The position numbers and the translations under genes are program-made. Positions 35,933 to 44,579 of a stretch of 64,000 bases of DNA are shown here, piece after piece. The first letter of the stretch is position 1. Each line of letters starts with the position of its first letter. Source of the stretch: Sphingobacteriaceae bacterium (GTDB lineage Bacteria > Bacteroidota > Bacteroidia > Sphingobacteriales > Sphingobacteriaceae); the NCBI GenBank assembly GCA_017745075.1, contig JAGIAD010000028.1, positions 372,001 through 436,000 on the forward strand. Reading direction: 5' to 3'. The notes beneath the pieces are model-generated. The model was not told the origin of the DNA and did not search any database. It was given only the letters and a program-made list of their open reading frames with translations.

Positions 35933-36535
35933 ATGATAAGTGAAATTGCCAACCGCGTATTTAATCAGGTAATTACAGACTACCACAAGTTTGATGACAT
36001 TGATCACCCGGTTGAAAACCCATATGATGCCGAAAGTTTAGAGCATCTTTTTTATATTAAAAACTGGATCGATACTGCCCAGTGGCACATGGAAGATGTA
36101 GTACGTAATCCGCAGATTGATCCTGTTGAAGGTTTGAGCTGGAAAAGACGCATCGATGCACAAAACCAGGTACGTACCGATATGGTGGAGTTTATAGATG
36201 GCTATTTCTTAAATCTTTATAAAGACATTCAGGCTTTACCTGATGCTAAAATCAATACCGAAAGTCCGGCATGGGCAATTGACAGGCTTTCTATACTGGC
36301 ATTAAAAATTTACCACATGCAGGAAGAGGCTGAGCGCGAAAGTGCATCGGCTGAACACCGTGCGCAATGCCAAACCAAGCTCAATGTATTGTTATCGCAA
36401 CGCGAAGATCTTTCAACCAGTATTGATGAGTTGCTGGCCGATATTGAAGCCGGCAAAAAATACATGAAAGTATATAAACAAATGAAAATGTACAACGATC
36501 CGAGTTTAAATCCGGTATTGTATAACAAAGCATAA
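35933..36535 (+). CDS. DUF4254 family protein
   Basis: A 200-residue helical cytoplasmic protein with features I associate with DUF4254: LEHLFYIKNWIDTAQWHMED, RRIDAQNQVRTDMVE and the C-terminal YMKVYKQMKMYNDPSLNPVL. It is predicted to be almost entirely alpha-helical with a coiled coil near 130-175. In Bacteroidota these genes often sit next to a GT9 glycosyltransferase, as here (gene at 36605), suggesting a role in surface polysaccharide assembly; the function is unproven. A promoter box lies so close to the ATG that the mRNA may be leaderless. Confidence 0.85.
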   Translation: MISEIANRVFNQVITDYHKFDDIDHPVENPYDAESLEHLFYIKNWIDTAQWHMEDVVRNPQIDPVEGLSWKRRIDAQNQVRTDMVEFIDGYFLNLYKDIQALPDAKINTESPAWAIDRLSILALKIYHMQEEAERESASAEHRAQCQTKLNVLLSQREDLSTSIDELLADIEAGKKYMKVYKQMKMYNDPSLNPVLYNKA

Positions 36536-36539
36536 ATAA

Positions 36540-36602
36540 TCAACCACAAAGACACGAAGAACACAAAGAATGCCCTGGTACTTTTTGTGCCTTCATGGTA
36601 AA
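36540..36602. repeat. Imperfect inverted intergenic repeat (ACCACAAAGACACGAAG type)
   Basis: ACCACAAAGACACGAAGAAC at 36544 and TTTTTGTGCCTTCATGGT at its right end are imperfect inverted arms. This style of intergenic palindrome is common in Bacteroidota genomes as I recall. It lies between DUF4254 and the GT9 gene. Confidence 0.6.
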
Positions 36603-36604
36603 AT

Positions 36605-37639
36605 ATGACGGCCGCAACACAAAAAATTATCGTTTTACGTTTTTCGGCCATGGGCGATGTAGCCATGGCGGCTTCCGTTTTAAAGGAATTTTGTGAGCAA
36701 AACCCGGCGGTTGAGCTTATTATGGTGAGCAGGCCTGCCTTTAAACCATTTTTCGATCATATCCCTAATCTCCTCTTCCATCCTATCCAGCCAAAAACAA
36801 CCCATAAAGGGATAGCTGGCCTGTATAGACTCTATAGGGAGCTTTACAGCTACAAACCAGATGCTGTGGCTGATTTACACGATAATTTAAGGAGCAGGGC
36901 TATTTCTTCTTTTTTTCGTTTAGGCGGAACAAAGATCAGGCGGATAGATAAAGGAAGGGCAGAAAAAAAAGCATTAACACGTACCGATAAAAAGGTTTTT
37001 AAACCGCTCAGAAAAACCGTTGAACGTTATGCAGATGTTTTCCGCGAATTGGGTTTTGATATTAAACTCAGCCATAAAATAAAGAAGTCTCCCTTAGAAA
37101 TTCCGGCAAAGGCACATCATTTATTTACCAATAAAACTGCTAAAAAAGTAGGCATATCTCCTTTCGCACAACATGTTTATAAAATTTACGCTTTAGAAAA
37201 AATGGAGGAAGTAATTGCCTCATTAAGCAGATTGGGCTATGAACTTTTTATATTTGGCGGCGGTGAAACTGAACAGGGAATTGCCGGAAACTGGGCTAAA
37301 ACTTACAAAAACACTTATAATTTAATTGGAACTTTTAACTTAACTGAAGAGCTTGCCATCATATCTAACCTGGATGTAATGTTGAGCATGGACTCATCAG
37401 GTATGCATATGGCATCACTCGTTGGTGTTCCGGTGGTTTCAGTATGGGGGCCAACCCATCCTTATGCCGGCTTTCTGGGCTATGGACAACTGGAAAGCGA
37501 CTGCATTCAGATTGATCATCCGGCGAGGCCAAATTCTATTTTTGGAAACAAACCTTGCCTTTGCGGTGTTGAAAACTGTATAGACTTAATTAAGCCCGAA
37601 ACAATTGTAAATAAAATTAAAGAGAAACTAAATGGCTAA
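36605..37639 (+). CDS. Glycosyltransferase family 9 (heptosyltransferase-like)
   Basis: A 344-residue GT-B protein. The N-terminal Rossmann half begins IIVLRFSAMGDVAMAASVLK (the ADP-heptose transferase opening R-F-S-x-x-G-D). The C-terminal half carries VGISPFAQH, KMEEVIASLSRLGY, FGGGETEQGIAGNW, the nucleotide-sugar site MSMDSSGMHMASLVGVPVVS and VWGPTHP. These enzymes add heptose or related sugars to lipopolysaccharide core from the cytoplasmic side of the membrane. The acceptor cannot be read from sequence. The stop overlaps the following sixA-like gene by 8 bp, so the two are translationally coupled. Confidence 0.92.
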   Translation: MTAATQKIIVLRFSAMGDVAMAASVLKEFCEQNPAVELIMVSRPAFKPFFDHIPNLLFHPIQPKTTHKGIAGLYRLYRELYSYKPDAVADLHDNLRSRAISSFFRLGGTKIRRIDKGRAEKKALTRTDKKVFKPLRKTVERYADVFRELGFDIKLSHKIKKSPLEIPAKAHHLFTNKTAKKVGISPFAQHVYKIYALEKMEEVIASLSRLGYELFIFGGGETEQGIAGNWAKTYKNTYNLIGTFNLTEELAIISNLDVMLSMDSSGMHMASLVGVPVVSVWGPTHPYAGFLGYGQLESDCIQIDHPARPNSIFGNKPCLCGVENCIDLIKPETIVNKIKEKLNG

Positions 37640-38129
37640 GCAGTTACTATTGGTCCGTCATGGAAAATCGGATTGGGGAAATTTAGATTTAAAAGATTTC
37701 GACCGGCCGTTAAATAAACGTGGCAAGGAAAATGCGCCTGAAATGGCCGAAAGATTGGTTAATAGCGATTTCAAAATAGATTTAATTGTAAGTAGCCCTG
37801 CAAAAAGAGCTAAATCTACTGCCAAATATTTTGCAGAAGCCTACAATATTGATCAGATCCAGTTCGAAGAGTCTATTTATGAGGCCAATACTTCAGCATT
37901 GCTTAAAGTGGTTAATGGTTTAAACGATTCGGCCGATAAAGTGGCGATGTTTGGTCATAATCCCGGTTTTACCGATTTCGCGAACGAATTATGCGGTGCC
38001 GACATTTACAATATCCCAACTGCCGGCATGGTATTAATTTCTTTTCCCTTTAACTCCTGGCAAATGGTGAGCAAAGGAACTGGAGAATTGGTCTTTTTCG
38101 ATTATCCGAAGAACAGTGATGAAATTTAG
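37632..38129 (+). CDS. SixA-like histidine phosphatase
   Basis: A 165-residue protein of the histidine phosphatase (phosphoglycerate mutase-like) superfamily. LLVRHGKSDWG carries the catalytic RHG, DLIVSSPAKRAKSTAKYF has the second Arg region, EESIYEANTSALLKVV contains the Glu and VAMFGHNPGFTDFANEL the second His. The short form and motifs match SixA, known in E. coli as a phosphohistidine phosphatase. The physiological target here is unknown. The ATG overlaps the end of the GT9 gene, indicating one transcript. Confidence 0.88.
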   Translation: MAKQLLLVRHGKSDWGNLDLKDFDRPLNKRGKENAPEMAERLVNSDFKIDLIVSSPAKRAKSTAKYFAEAYNIDQIQFEESIYEANTSALLKVVNGLNDSADKVAMFGHNPGFTDFANELCGADIYNIPTAGMVLISFPFNSWQMVSKGTGELVFFDYPKNSDEI

Positions 38130-38541
38130 ATTTTTTTACCATTAAGGAATTAAGAGCATTAAGGCCAATAAACAGTTTAGTTATTTGTTCGTGGAAGCAC
38201 TGATTTATGTACGAATTGGCGCCAGAAAGGTTTTCCCGACCAGCACAAGCCACAGTTAAATAAACCCGGTAGCAGCGGCAGCTCCCGATCCTTCATCGGG
38301 ACTATAGCGAATAACGGGGGTAGAAGCTAAGAACTACTGAACGAACATTTTCCAAAAAAAATCACCTCAATTTAAAATATCTCGAATCAGGATGAATACC
38401 GTTAATCAAATAATTTTATTACCTTTGACTATATAAAACGAAAATCTGGCAATAGACATTTCGGTGAATTCATAACCTCAACTCCTTTGGTTATTTCATA
38501 ATTCGTATCGCCAGAAAATTTATCCATTAATTTATCTGAAC
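38130..38541. other. Gene-free region with REP-like patch and promoter upstream of DUF4290
   Basis: About 410 bases. A G/C-rich patch near 38255-38330 (GGTAGCAGCGGCAGCTCCCG, ATCCTTCATCGGGA) looks like a dispersed palindromic element. TACCTTTG at 38420-38427 is a perfect -7 box without a clear -33 partner, and would give a leader of about 110 bases before the ATG at 38542. No ORF believed. Confidence 0.45.
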
Positions 38542-39222
38542 ATGAGTTTTGACTATAATACTACACGTAGCCATCTAATTTTATCAGAGTATGGCCGCAA
38601 CGTACAGAATATGGTAAAGTATATATGCGAATTACCAACCATTGAAGAACGTAATAAATATGCCCAGGCAGTAATAGACCTGATGGGATTTTTGCAACCA
38701 CATTTACGTGATGTTGCCGATTTTAAACACAAACTTTGGGATCACCTTCACATTATTTCGGGCTATAAAATCGATGTAGACAGCCCCTATCCAAAACCCT
38801 TGGAAGAAAATGCCTTTATCAAACCCGAGCCATTAGCTTATCCTCAACAGCGCATTACTTACAAACATTATGGTAAAACAGTTGAAAACCTGATTGAAAA
38901 AGCCATGCGCGAAGAAGATCCCGAAATTAAAAAGGCCATGGTGCAGAGCATTGCAAATTTTATGAAAATGGCATATGTTACCTGGAATAAAGACAATGTG
39001 AGCGATGATACCATTATTAAAGATTTAAAATACCTTTCTGGCGGATTATTATCGCTTGATGAAGGTGTTAACCTGGCCAAAGTTGAGTTCAGGGCTCAAA
39101 ATTCGCGTCAAAATAATAATAACAACCGCGGCAGAAGCAACAACAATAACAACAACGGAAAAAACCGTCAAAACAACAATAATAACCGTCAACGTAACAA
39201 CAACAATAAATCTAAATACTAA
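38542..39222 (+). CDS. DUF4290 protein with Asn/Arg-rich tail
   Basis: A 226-residue protein. Residues 1-183 form the DUF4290 domain of Bacteroidota (TTRSHLILSEYGRNVQNMVK, MGFLQPHLRDVADFKHKLWD, YKHYGKTVENLIEKAM, FMKMAYVTWNKDNVSDD). Residues 185-226 are a low-complexity tail of Asn blocks broken by Arg and Lys (NNNNNRGRSNNNNNNGKNRQ and more), encoded by repeated AAT/AAC codons. Such tails are typical of RNA-interacting or condensate-forming proteins; the link is inference. The gene sits before murA, a conserved neighbour in this phylum as I recall. The tail length may vary between strains because of the codon repeats. Confidence 0.85.
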   Translation: MSFDYNTTRSHLILSEYGRNVQNMVKYICELPTIEERNKYAQAVIDLMGFLQPHLRDVADFKHKLWDHLHIISGYKIDVDSPYPKPLEENAFIKPEPLAYPQQRITYKHYGKTVENLIEKAMREEDPEIKKAMVQSIANFMKMAYVTWNKDNVSDDTIIKDLKYLSGGLLSLDEGVNLAKVEFRAQNSRQNNNNNRGRSNNNNNNGKNRQNNNNNRQRNNNNKSKY

Positions 39223-39320
39223 AGGAAAAGGTAAAAGGCAGAAGGTAAAGAGGCGGAAGGTTAAATGTCTGCCTAATCTTGATACTCAACACTTAATACC
39301 TGGTACTTGCTACTAACTAC
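39223..39320. repeat. Purine-rich stutter repeat between DUF4290 and murA
   Basis: AAGGAAAAGGTAAAAGGCAG, then AGGCGGAAGGTTAAATG, followed by pyrimidine-leaning ACTCAACACTTAATACCTGG. Same style as 40656-40740 and 48340-48440. Confidence 0.55.
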
Positions 39321-39329
39321 TACAGATAT

Positions 39330-40655
39330 ATGAACGCATTTGAAATAACAGGCGGAATTAAATTAAAAGGCGAAATTACCCCTCAGGGAGCTAAGAATGA
39401 GGCTTTACAGATTTTATCAGCTGTATTGCTTACTGAAAAGAAAATAACAATCAGTAATATCCCTGATATTAAGGATGTGAACAAACTGATTGAATTACTT
39501 GGCGATTTAGGTGTAACCATTGAGCGGATTAATAAAGATACCTATACTTTTGAAGCTAAAAATATTGATTTGAATTTCTTTGAATCAGATACTTTTAAAT
39601 CGAAAGGTGGTGGTTTACGTGGTTCGATTATGATTGTTGGTCCGCTGTTGGCCCGTTTTGGTAAAGCAGCGATCCCGAAACCAGGTGGCGATAAAATTGG
39701 CCGCAGAAGATTGGACACCCACTTTATCGGTTTCGAAAAATTAGGCGCCAAATTTGTTTATGACAATAAAAAAGCTTTCTTCAATGTAGATGCCACCAAT
39801 TTACAGGGCGCCTATATCCTGTTGGATGAGGCATCTGTAACAGGAACGGCAAATATAGTAATGGCAGCTGTTTTGGCTAAAGGTACCACCACCATTTATA
39901 ATGCAGCCTGCGAGCCTTATTTGCAGCAACTTTGTAAAATGCTTAACCGCATGGGCGCCAAAATTTCGGGTATCGGATCTAACCTTTTAACCATAGAAGG
40001 CGTTAAAGTTTTAGGTGGTACTGAGCATAGGATGCTGCCAGATATGATCGAAATCGGTTCTTTTATTGGGATGGCTGCTATGACTGAATCAGAAATCACC
40101 ATTAAAAATGTTTGTTATGATGAGCTTGGCGTAATACCTGAAGTTTTCAAAAAACTGGGGATTAAATTAGAGCGCCGTGGAGATGATATCTATGTTCCTT
40201 CTCAAAAACATTACGAAATCGAAACTTTTATCGATGGTTCGATCTTAACCATTGCCGATGCTCCCTGGCCAGGTTTTACCCCTGATTTGCTGAGTATTGT
40301 TTTGGTGGTGGCCACGCAAGCTAAAGGAAACGTATTAATCCACCAGAAAATGTTCGAAAGCCGTTTGTTCTTCGTGGATAAACTGATTGACATGGGCGCA
40401 CAGATTATCCTTTGCGATCCGCACCGTGCTACGGTTAACGGAATTGATAAAAAATACAAACTGCGCGGTATCAGCATGACTTCTCCTGATATCAGAGCAG
40501 GTGTTTCATTATTAATTGCGGCTTTATCTGCAGAAGGCAAATCTACCATTTATAACATCGAACAGATTGAACGTGGTTATCAGGATATCGACACACGTTT
40601 ACGTGCCTTAGGTGCGCAGATTAAGCGTGTAAACGCTGATGCGCCAAGCCATTAA
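39330..40655 (+). CDS. murA: UDP-N-acetylglucosamine 1-carboxyvinyltransferase (Asp-type MurA)
   Basis: A 441-residue cytoplasmic enzyme of the first committed step of peptidoglycan synthesis, adding enolpyruvate from PEP to UDP-GlcNAc. Lys22 in GAKNEAL, the Arg in SPDIRAGVSLLIAAL and the APWPGFTPDLLS block are conserved. At the catalytic-loop position usually G-G-C-A-I-G the sequence reads GGDKIGRRRLD: Asp121 replaces Cys115 (E. coli numbering). This exchange is known to retain activity and to make MurA insensitive to fosfomycin in mycobacteria and chlamydiae; the same is predicted here. A strong terminator follows. Confidence 0.97.
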   Translation: MNAFEITGGIKLKGEITPQGAKNEALQILSAVLLTEKKITISNIPDIKDVNKLIELLGDLGVTIERINKDTYTFEAKNIDLNFFESDTFKSKGGGLRGSIMIVGPLLARFGKAAIPKPGGDKIGRRRLDTHFIGFEKLGAKFVYDNKKAFFNVDATNLQGAYILLDEASVTGTANIVMAAVLAKGTTTIYNAACEPYLQQLCKMLNRMGAKISGIGSNLLTIEGVKVLGGTEHRMLPDMIEIGSFIGMAAMTESEITIKNVCYDELGVIPEVFKKLGIKLERRGDDIYVPSQKHYEIETFIDGSILTIADAPWPGFTPDLLSIVLVVATQAKGNVLIHQKMFESRLFFVDKLIDMGAQIILCDPHRATVNGIDKKYKLRGISMTSPDIRAGVSLLIAALSAEGKSTIYNIEQIERGYQDIDTRLRALGAQIKRVNADAPSH

Positions 40656-40748
40656 AGGTTGAAGGTTTAGAGGCGGAAGGTAGAAGGTTTAAAAGCTGAA
40701 AAAGACCAAAGCTTAAAGACTAAAGCAGAAAGCGAAATAGTATGATGC
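40656..40748. repeat. Purine-rich stutter repeat after murA
   Basis: AGGTTGAAGGTTTAGAGGCG, GAAGGTAGAAGGTTTAAAAG, CTTAAAGACTAAAGCAGAAA: quasi-repeats of AGGTTnAAGG and AAAGACtAAAGCagAAAG, the latter shared almost exactly with 48358-48390. Confidence 0.6.
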
Positions 40749-40786
40749 AAAAACGCCCGGGTAAAAAATTACCCGGGCGTTTTTTA
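40749..40786. terminator. Bidirectional terminator between murA and the 205-aa membrane protein
   Basis: AAACGCCCGGGTAA, short A/T loop, TTACCCGGGCGTTT with T-run on the plus strand and A-run on the left for the minus strand. Serves two convergent genes. Confidence 0.9.
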
Positions 40787-40899
40787 TTTGTCATCATTGC
40801 GAGTATAAAGCAATCTCACAGTAAATTCGTAGACCGAAAATTATCTTATAAAACTAATAGATATAAATAAAACGTCTGAGTGAAATATATTGGTATTTT

Positions 40900-41496
40900 T
40901 TAGCCTTTTCCAGCAAAGTATACCAAAGGTACAATTAGTAATATACCGATAATTAGTGGAATCCAGATTGGCTTGGCTCTGTATTTGGTATGCTTTCCTA
41001 TACTTCTATTCCAAAATAATTGATACATTATAATTACTCCCAACGCATTAATAATAAGAGAAATTCCCATTAACGGATGTGGAACAAATTCCATCAAATT
41101 AATTTGACCAAACGTAAATAACAATCCGAAAAAAATAGGTGTACCCCAACGTTTTCCAGCATTTTTCAGGTTAATTGCCAGCATTACAGAACCAAAAAGC
41201 ACAGAAAACAGAATTGAAAATACATAAATTGCCGTTTGAGAATAGTACTCTGGAACATCAATATCTTTAACTACGTTTCTTTTCCAGCCTCTTAAACTGT
41301 CATAATTGGTACTCTCTTTTAATCTGATCTTCTCTTCTATCAACCCATCGATGCCCTCGGGTAATTCTGCATTTCTATTTTTTAATTCTGCAAGGGCTGC
41401 CCTTACTCCATCCGAAGTATGTTTATCTACGTGATCTAAATAATACCTTAATTGTTCATCAGTTTTAGTTGATAAGATTTCTTTGAGCGTTTTCAT
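40900..41496 (-). CDS. Membrane protein of unknown function, about 198 aa
   Basis: The N-terminal 85 residues are soluble and helical (MKTLKEILSTKTDEQLRYYL, SDGVRAALAELKNRN), followed by four predicted membrane spans (YVFSILFSVLFGSVMLAINL; FFGLLFTFGQINLMEF; GISLIINALGVIIMYQLF; IPLIIGILLIVPLVYFAG). I do not recognise a named family. An upstream in-frame ATG at 41517 lies within the 3' arm of a terminator hairpin (41503-41541), so the ATG at 41496 is chosen. It ends at the shared terminator with murA. The soluble region before the spans may be a small regulatory domain. Confidence 0.7.
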   Translation of the reverse strand: MKTLKEILSTKTDEQLRYYLDHVDKHTSDGVRAALAELKNRNAELPEGIDGLIEEKIRLKESTNYDSLRGWKRNVVKDIDVPEYYSQTAIYVFSILFSVLFGSVMLAINLKNAGKRWGTPIFFGLLFTFGQINLMEFVPHPLMGISLIINALGVIIMYQLFWNRSIGKHTKYRAKPIWIPLIIGILLIVPLVYFAGKG

Positions 41497-41502
41497 ATTT
41501 AT

Positions 41503-41541
41503 AAAAAGAATGGCCACAAGTTAACAACTTATGGCCATTCT
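41503..41541 (-). terminator. Terminator hairpin abutting the next gene's start
   Basis: On the minus strand AGAATGGCCA, 14-base loop, TGGCCACAAG-type arm closing as TGGCCATTCT, followed by TTTTT. It ends 7 bases before the ATG of the membrane protein. It can terminate the upstream cystathionine beta-synthase transcript or act as an attenuator for the gene behind it. Confidence 0.7.
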
Positions 41542-41699
41542 AAAAATTTTATTGTTCAGCAATTTTACAGATCGAAAGCTTATCAGTAGGTATTACCTCT
41601 TGCTAATCGGGATTTTCGAACCCGCCTTTTGAGTAATGATTTAAGCGGTCGGGATTACAAGTCCCGACCAACAATAAATAATTTACAAATCGTCATGCT

Positions 41700-41760
41700 G
41701 AATTCATTTCAGCATCTTCCATGCTATAAAGATCCTGAAACAAGTTTAGGAAGACGAGTG
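41700..41760. repeat. REP-like element: CTGAAACAAG hairpin
   Basis: CGTCATGCTGAATTCATTTC followed by AAGATCCTGAAACAAGTTTA and GGAAGACG. The small palindrome TCCTGAA-ACAAG-TTTAGGA matches AAGATCCTGAAACAAGTTCA at 58397. Confidence 0.65.
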
Positions 41761-41804
41761 CAGAGATTACACCTTCCATCCCACATTTTCCATTTTACAT
41801 GACC

Positions 41805-43166
41805 CTACCCCGAAATTGCATTGATAATATCGTACTGGGTAATAATTTCGATCTTACCGCTTTCATCTTCAACCAGCACTGCAGAATTTTCTTTATTAAT
41901 TAGCGAAGAAATTTTATCGATGGAAGTATTCAGGTCAACAAAAGGGAACGTAGCTGTCATAATTTCTGAAATCGGTGCTGATTTTAAGCCTGGATTTTCG
42001 AGCAGTGCCGATAAAATATCGCTTTCGGCAACCTTACCTACAATCATTCCCTGCTGGGTAACCGGAATTTGCGAAATATTCATCGATTTGATGGTATTGA
42101 TCGCCTCTAATACCGTTTTTTGAGCATCTAAAGTTACAATTTCGGTACTCTCTTTTTTAGCCAGGATTGATTTAGCCGTTAGTTTTTCATCTTGTAAGAA
42201 CCCGCGCTCGCGCAACCAATCTTCGTTGTACATTTTACCCATGTAACGACTGCCGTGATCGTGGAAAATTACCACTACCACATCTTCAGGCTTTAATTTA
42301 TCTTTTAACTGAATTAAGCCTCCAATGGCGGCACCAGCAGAGTTCCCTACAAAAATCCCTTCTTTCCGCGCAATATCGCGGGTCATTAAAGCAGCATCTT
42401 TATCAGTAACCTTTTCAAAGAGGTCGATTACATCAAAATTTACGTTCGCCGGAAGAAAATCCTCGCCGATACCTTCGGTGATATAAGGATAAATTTCATC
42501 CTTATCAAATATGCCCGTTTCTTTATATTTCTTGAAAACAGAGCCATAGGTATCAATTCCCCAAACCTTAATATCTGGGTTTTTCTCTTTTAAATATTTA
42601 CCTGTTCCGGAGATAGTTCCGCCTGTACCTACGCCAACTACCAAATGGGTAATTTTACCTTCTGTCTGTTCCCATATCTCTGGACCGGTTTGCTCATAGT
42701 GAGCCTGTGAGTTGGCCAGGTTATCATACTGATTGGGTTTCCATGAATTCGGAACCTCACGTTCCAGACGCGAAGAAACAGAATAATATGAACGCGGATC
42801 TTCGGGTTCAACGTTGGTCGGACAAACGATCACTTCAGCACCAAAGGCACGCAAAGCATCTACCTTTTCTTTGGATTGTTTATCAGTTGTGGTAAAAATA
42901 CATTTATAGCCTTTAATAATGGCCGCCATGGCAAGGCCCATACCTGTATTTCCTGATGTTCCTTCAATAATGGTTCCTCCTGGTTTTAACTTACCGCTCT
43001 TCTCGGCATCTTCGATCATTTTAACCGCCATACGGTCTTTAATCGAGTTACCTGGATTGGTCGTTTCTATTTTCGCCAGAATAGTTCCCGGAACTCCTTT
43101 TGTTATCGTATTTAATTTAACCAATGGCGTATTGCCAATGGTTTCTAAAATATTATTGTACCACAT
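41805..43166 (-). CDS. Cystathionine beta-synthase (PLP domain + CBS pair)
   Basis: A 453-residue enzyme: residues 1-325 form the fold-type II PLP domain (IGNTPLVKLN, TTNPGNSIKDRMA with PLP Lys43, EGTSGNTGMGLAM, VGVGTGGTISGTGKYLKEKN, FVGNSAGAAIGG) and residues 335-453 a tandem CBS domain pair (IPVTQQGMIVGKVAESD...). This arrangement matches cystathionine beta-synthase rather than plain cysteine synthase; it condenses serine or O-acetylserine with homocysteine or sulphide. Substrate preference needs biochemistry. The CBS pair is likely a regulatory adenosyl-ligand site. A perfect TAATTTTG -7 box lies 4 nt from the ATG, suggesting a leaderless transcript. Confidence 0.93.
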   Translation of the reverse strand: MWYNNILETIGNTPLVKLNTITKGVPGTILAKIETTNPGNSIKDRMAVKMIEDAEKSGKLKPGGTIIEGTSGNTGMGLAMAAIIKGYKCIFTTTDKQSKEKVDALRAFGAEVIVCPTNVEPEDPRSYYSVSSRLEREVPNSWKPNQYDNLANSQAHYEQTGPEIWEQTEGKITHLVVGVGTGGTISGTGKYLKEKNPDIKVWGIDTYGSVFKKYKETGIFDKDEIYPYITEGIGEDFLPANVNFDVIDLFEKVTDKDAALMTRDIARKEGIFVGNSAGAAIGGLIQLKDKLKPEDVVVVIFHDHGSRYMGKMYNEDWLRERGFLQDEKLTAKSILAKKESTEIVTLDAQKTVLEAINTIKSMNISQIPVTQQGMIVGKVAESDILSALLENPGLKSAPISEIMTATFPFVDLNTSIDKISSLINKENSAVLVEDESGKIEIITQYDIINAISG

Positions 43167-43170
43167 ATTG

Positions 43171-43178
43171 CAAAATTA
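43171..43178 (-). promoter_or_regulatory. -7 box 4 nt from the cystathionine beta-synthase start
   Basis: TAATTTTG on the minus strand, a TAnnTTTG match whose last base is 4 nt from the ATG at 43166. Predicted to make a leaderless transcript. No -33 TTTG found at 18-20 bp. Confidence 0.5.
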
Positions 43179-43431
43179 AGCAAAGGCATTAAGTATTTTA
43201 TAAACTATATTTTATTTAAAACATAATTTTAAAAAATCAAAATTTAAAAAATTTTATTCCATAATCTATAACTATGATAGGCATTATAGATTGATTATTG
43301 GGCAAATACCATTCAGATTAAAGGTCTGTTGTTTCTAATCAAGTGTAGCGAAGTGCAGAAAATCCAGAGGACGAGTATTCAAATTTGCTCTCGACACTGA
43401 AAGCAAAACAATTTCTATTATAGTTTAATGG

Positions 43432-44526
43432 TTACACCAATTTATAAATTTTCCCCGGCAAAGAAACAATGATCCCCTGCATCTCTAATGTAAGGACCAC
43501 AATGGCCAGTTTACTTTGTTGCATATTCAATTGAATGCAAAGCTCATCTATAGAAAGCTGACCGCGTTGTAATGCATCAACAACCCGCTGTTCGTTAGGA
43601 GTAAGACTCAACTGTAATGTGGTTTGTGCCTGCTTTTTCTTTTCTTTCACCTCATCATCCCATCCCAGGTAATAAATCAGATCATCAGCATGATTTATTA
43701 ATCCGGCCCTGTTGGTCTTAATCAGGAAATTACAACCTTCTGAAAAAACATCTGTAGTTCTGCCCGGAAAAGCATACACGTCTTTATTGTAAGAATTTGC
43801 AATTTCTGCCGTAATTAAAGCGCCTCCTTTTATTGAGGCTTCAACTACAATGGTAGCATCGGCAATTCCTGCAATAATCCTGTTTCTTTGTGGAAAATTA
43901 GGCCTATCGGGATTTGTCAGGATTGGAAATTCGGTGAGCAGGCCTCCATTCAAAACCATTTTCTGAGCAACAGTTTTATGAATTTTTGGATACATCCGGT
44001 CTAAGCCATGACCAAGCACTCCGACAGTAGGAATATTATTGGCCAGACATTCCTTATGGGCTGTTACATCAATACCATAAGCCAGTCCACTAACGATCAG
44101 CACATTATAGGGGGCTAAAACTTCACACAGTTCTTTGCAGAGGTTTTTTCCGTAACTTGTTGCATTTCTGGTGCCCACAATGCTGATGATACGCTGATGG
44201 TTAAAATCAACAGTACCCTTAGCATAAAGCAATATTGGCGAATCGATGCAATTCTTTAATCTTTTAGGATATTTCTCGTCTGAAAAAAACAATACTTCTA
44301 TCCCATGTTTTTCAATAAAATCCAATTCTTGCCTGGCCCTCAGTAAAGCATCGCTACTTCGGATGGCTTCAATTGTTTTCTCTCCGATACCCGGAATCTG
44401 TAAAAGTTGCTTTTTACCCGCCGAAAATATATTCTCGGCACTTCCACAATAGGCAAGAAGGTTTTTGGCCGTTACAGGGCCGATAGATTTAATAAAAGTT
44501 AAGGCAATTTTATGTAGCGTGCTCAT
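43432..44526 (-). CDS. dprA: DNA-processing protein DprA
   Basis: About 364 residues from the second Met (44526). N-terminal helix-hairpin-helix region (ALTFIKSIGPVTAKNLLA, LLQIPGIGEKTIEAI), Rossmann-fold DprA domain (SIVGTRNATSYG, VSGLAYGIDVTAHKECL, GVLGHGLDRMYPKIH, FPQRNRIIAGIADATIVVEA, VYAFPGR, GCNFLIKTNRAGLI) and a C-terminal winged helix (PNEQRVVDALQRGQLSIDEL). DprA loads RecA on incoming single-stranded DNA during natural transformation. The first Met (44529) is also possible. The gene is 50 nt downstream of a small conserved gene on the same strand. Confidence 0.97.
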   Translation of the reverse strand: MSTLHKIALTFIKSIGPVTAKNLLAYCGSAENIFSAGKKQLLQIPGIGEKTIEAIRSSDALLRARQELDFIEKHGIEVLFFSDEKYPKRLKNCIDSPILLYAKGTVDFNHQRIISIVGTRNATSYGKNLCKELCEVLAPYNVLIVSGLAYGIDVTAHKECLANNIPTVGVLGHGLDRMYPKIHKTVAQKMVLNGGLLTEFPILTNPDRPNFPQRNRIIAGIADATIVVEASIKGGALITAEIANSYNKDVYAFPGRTTDVFSEGCNFLIKTNRAGLINHADDLIYYLGWDDEVKEKKKQAQTTLQLSLTPNEQRVVDALQRGQLSIDELCIQLNMQQSKLAIVVLTLEMQGIIVSLPGKIYKLV

Positions 44527-44579
44527 CATCTAATAAGGTTAAATAAATGCGGGATGATTTATTTCCTTAAAGCACAAGC

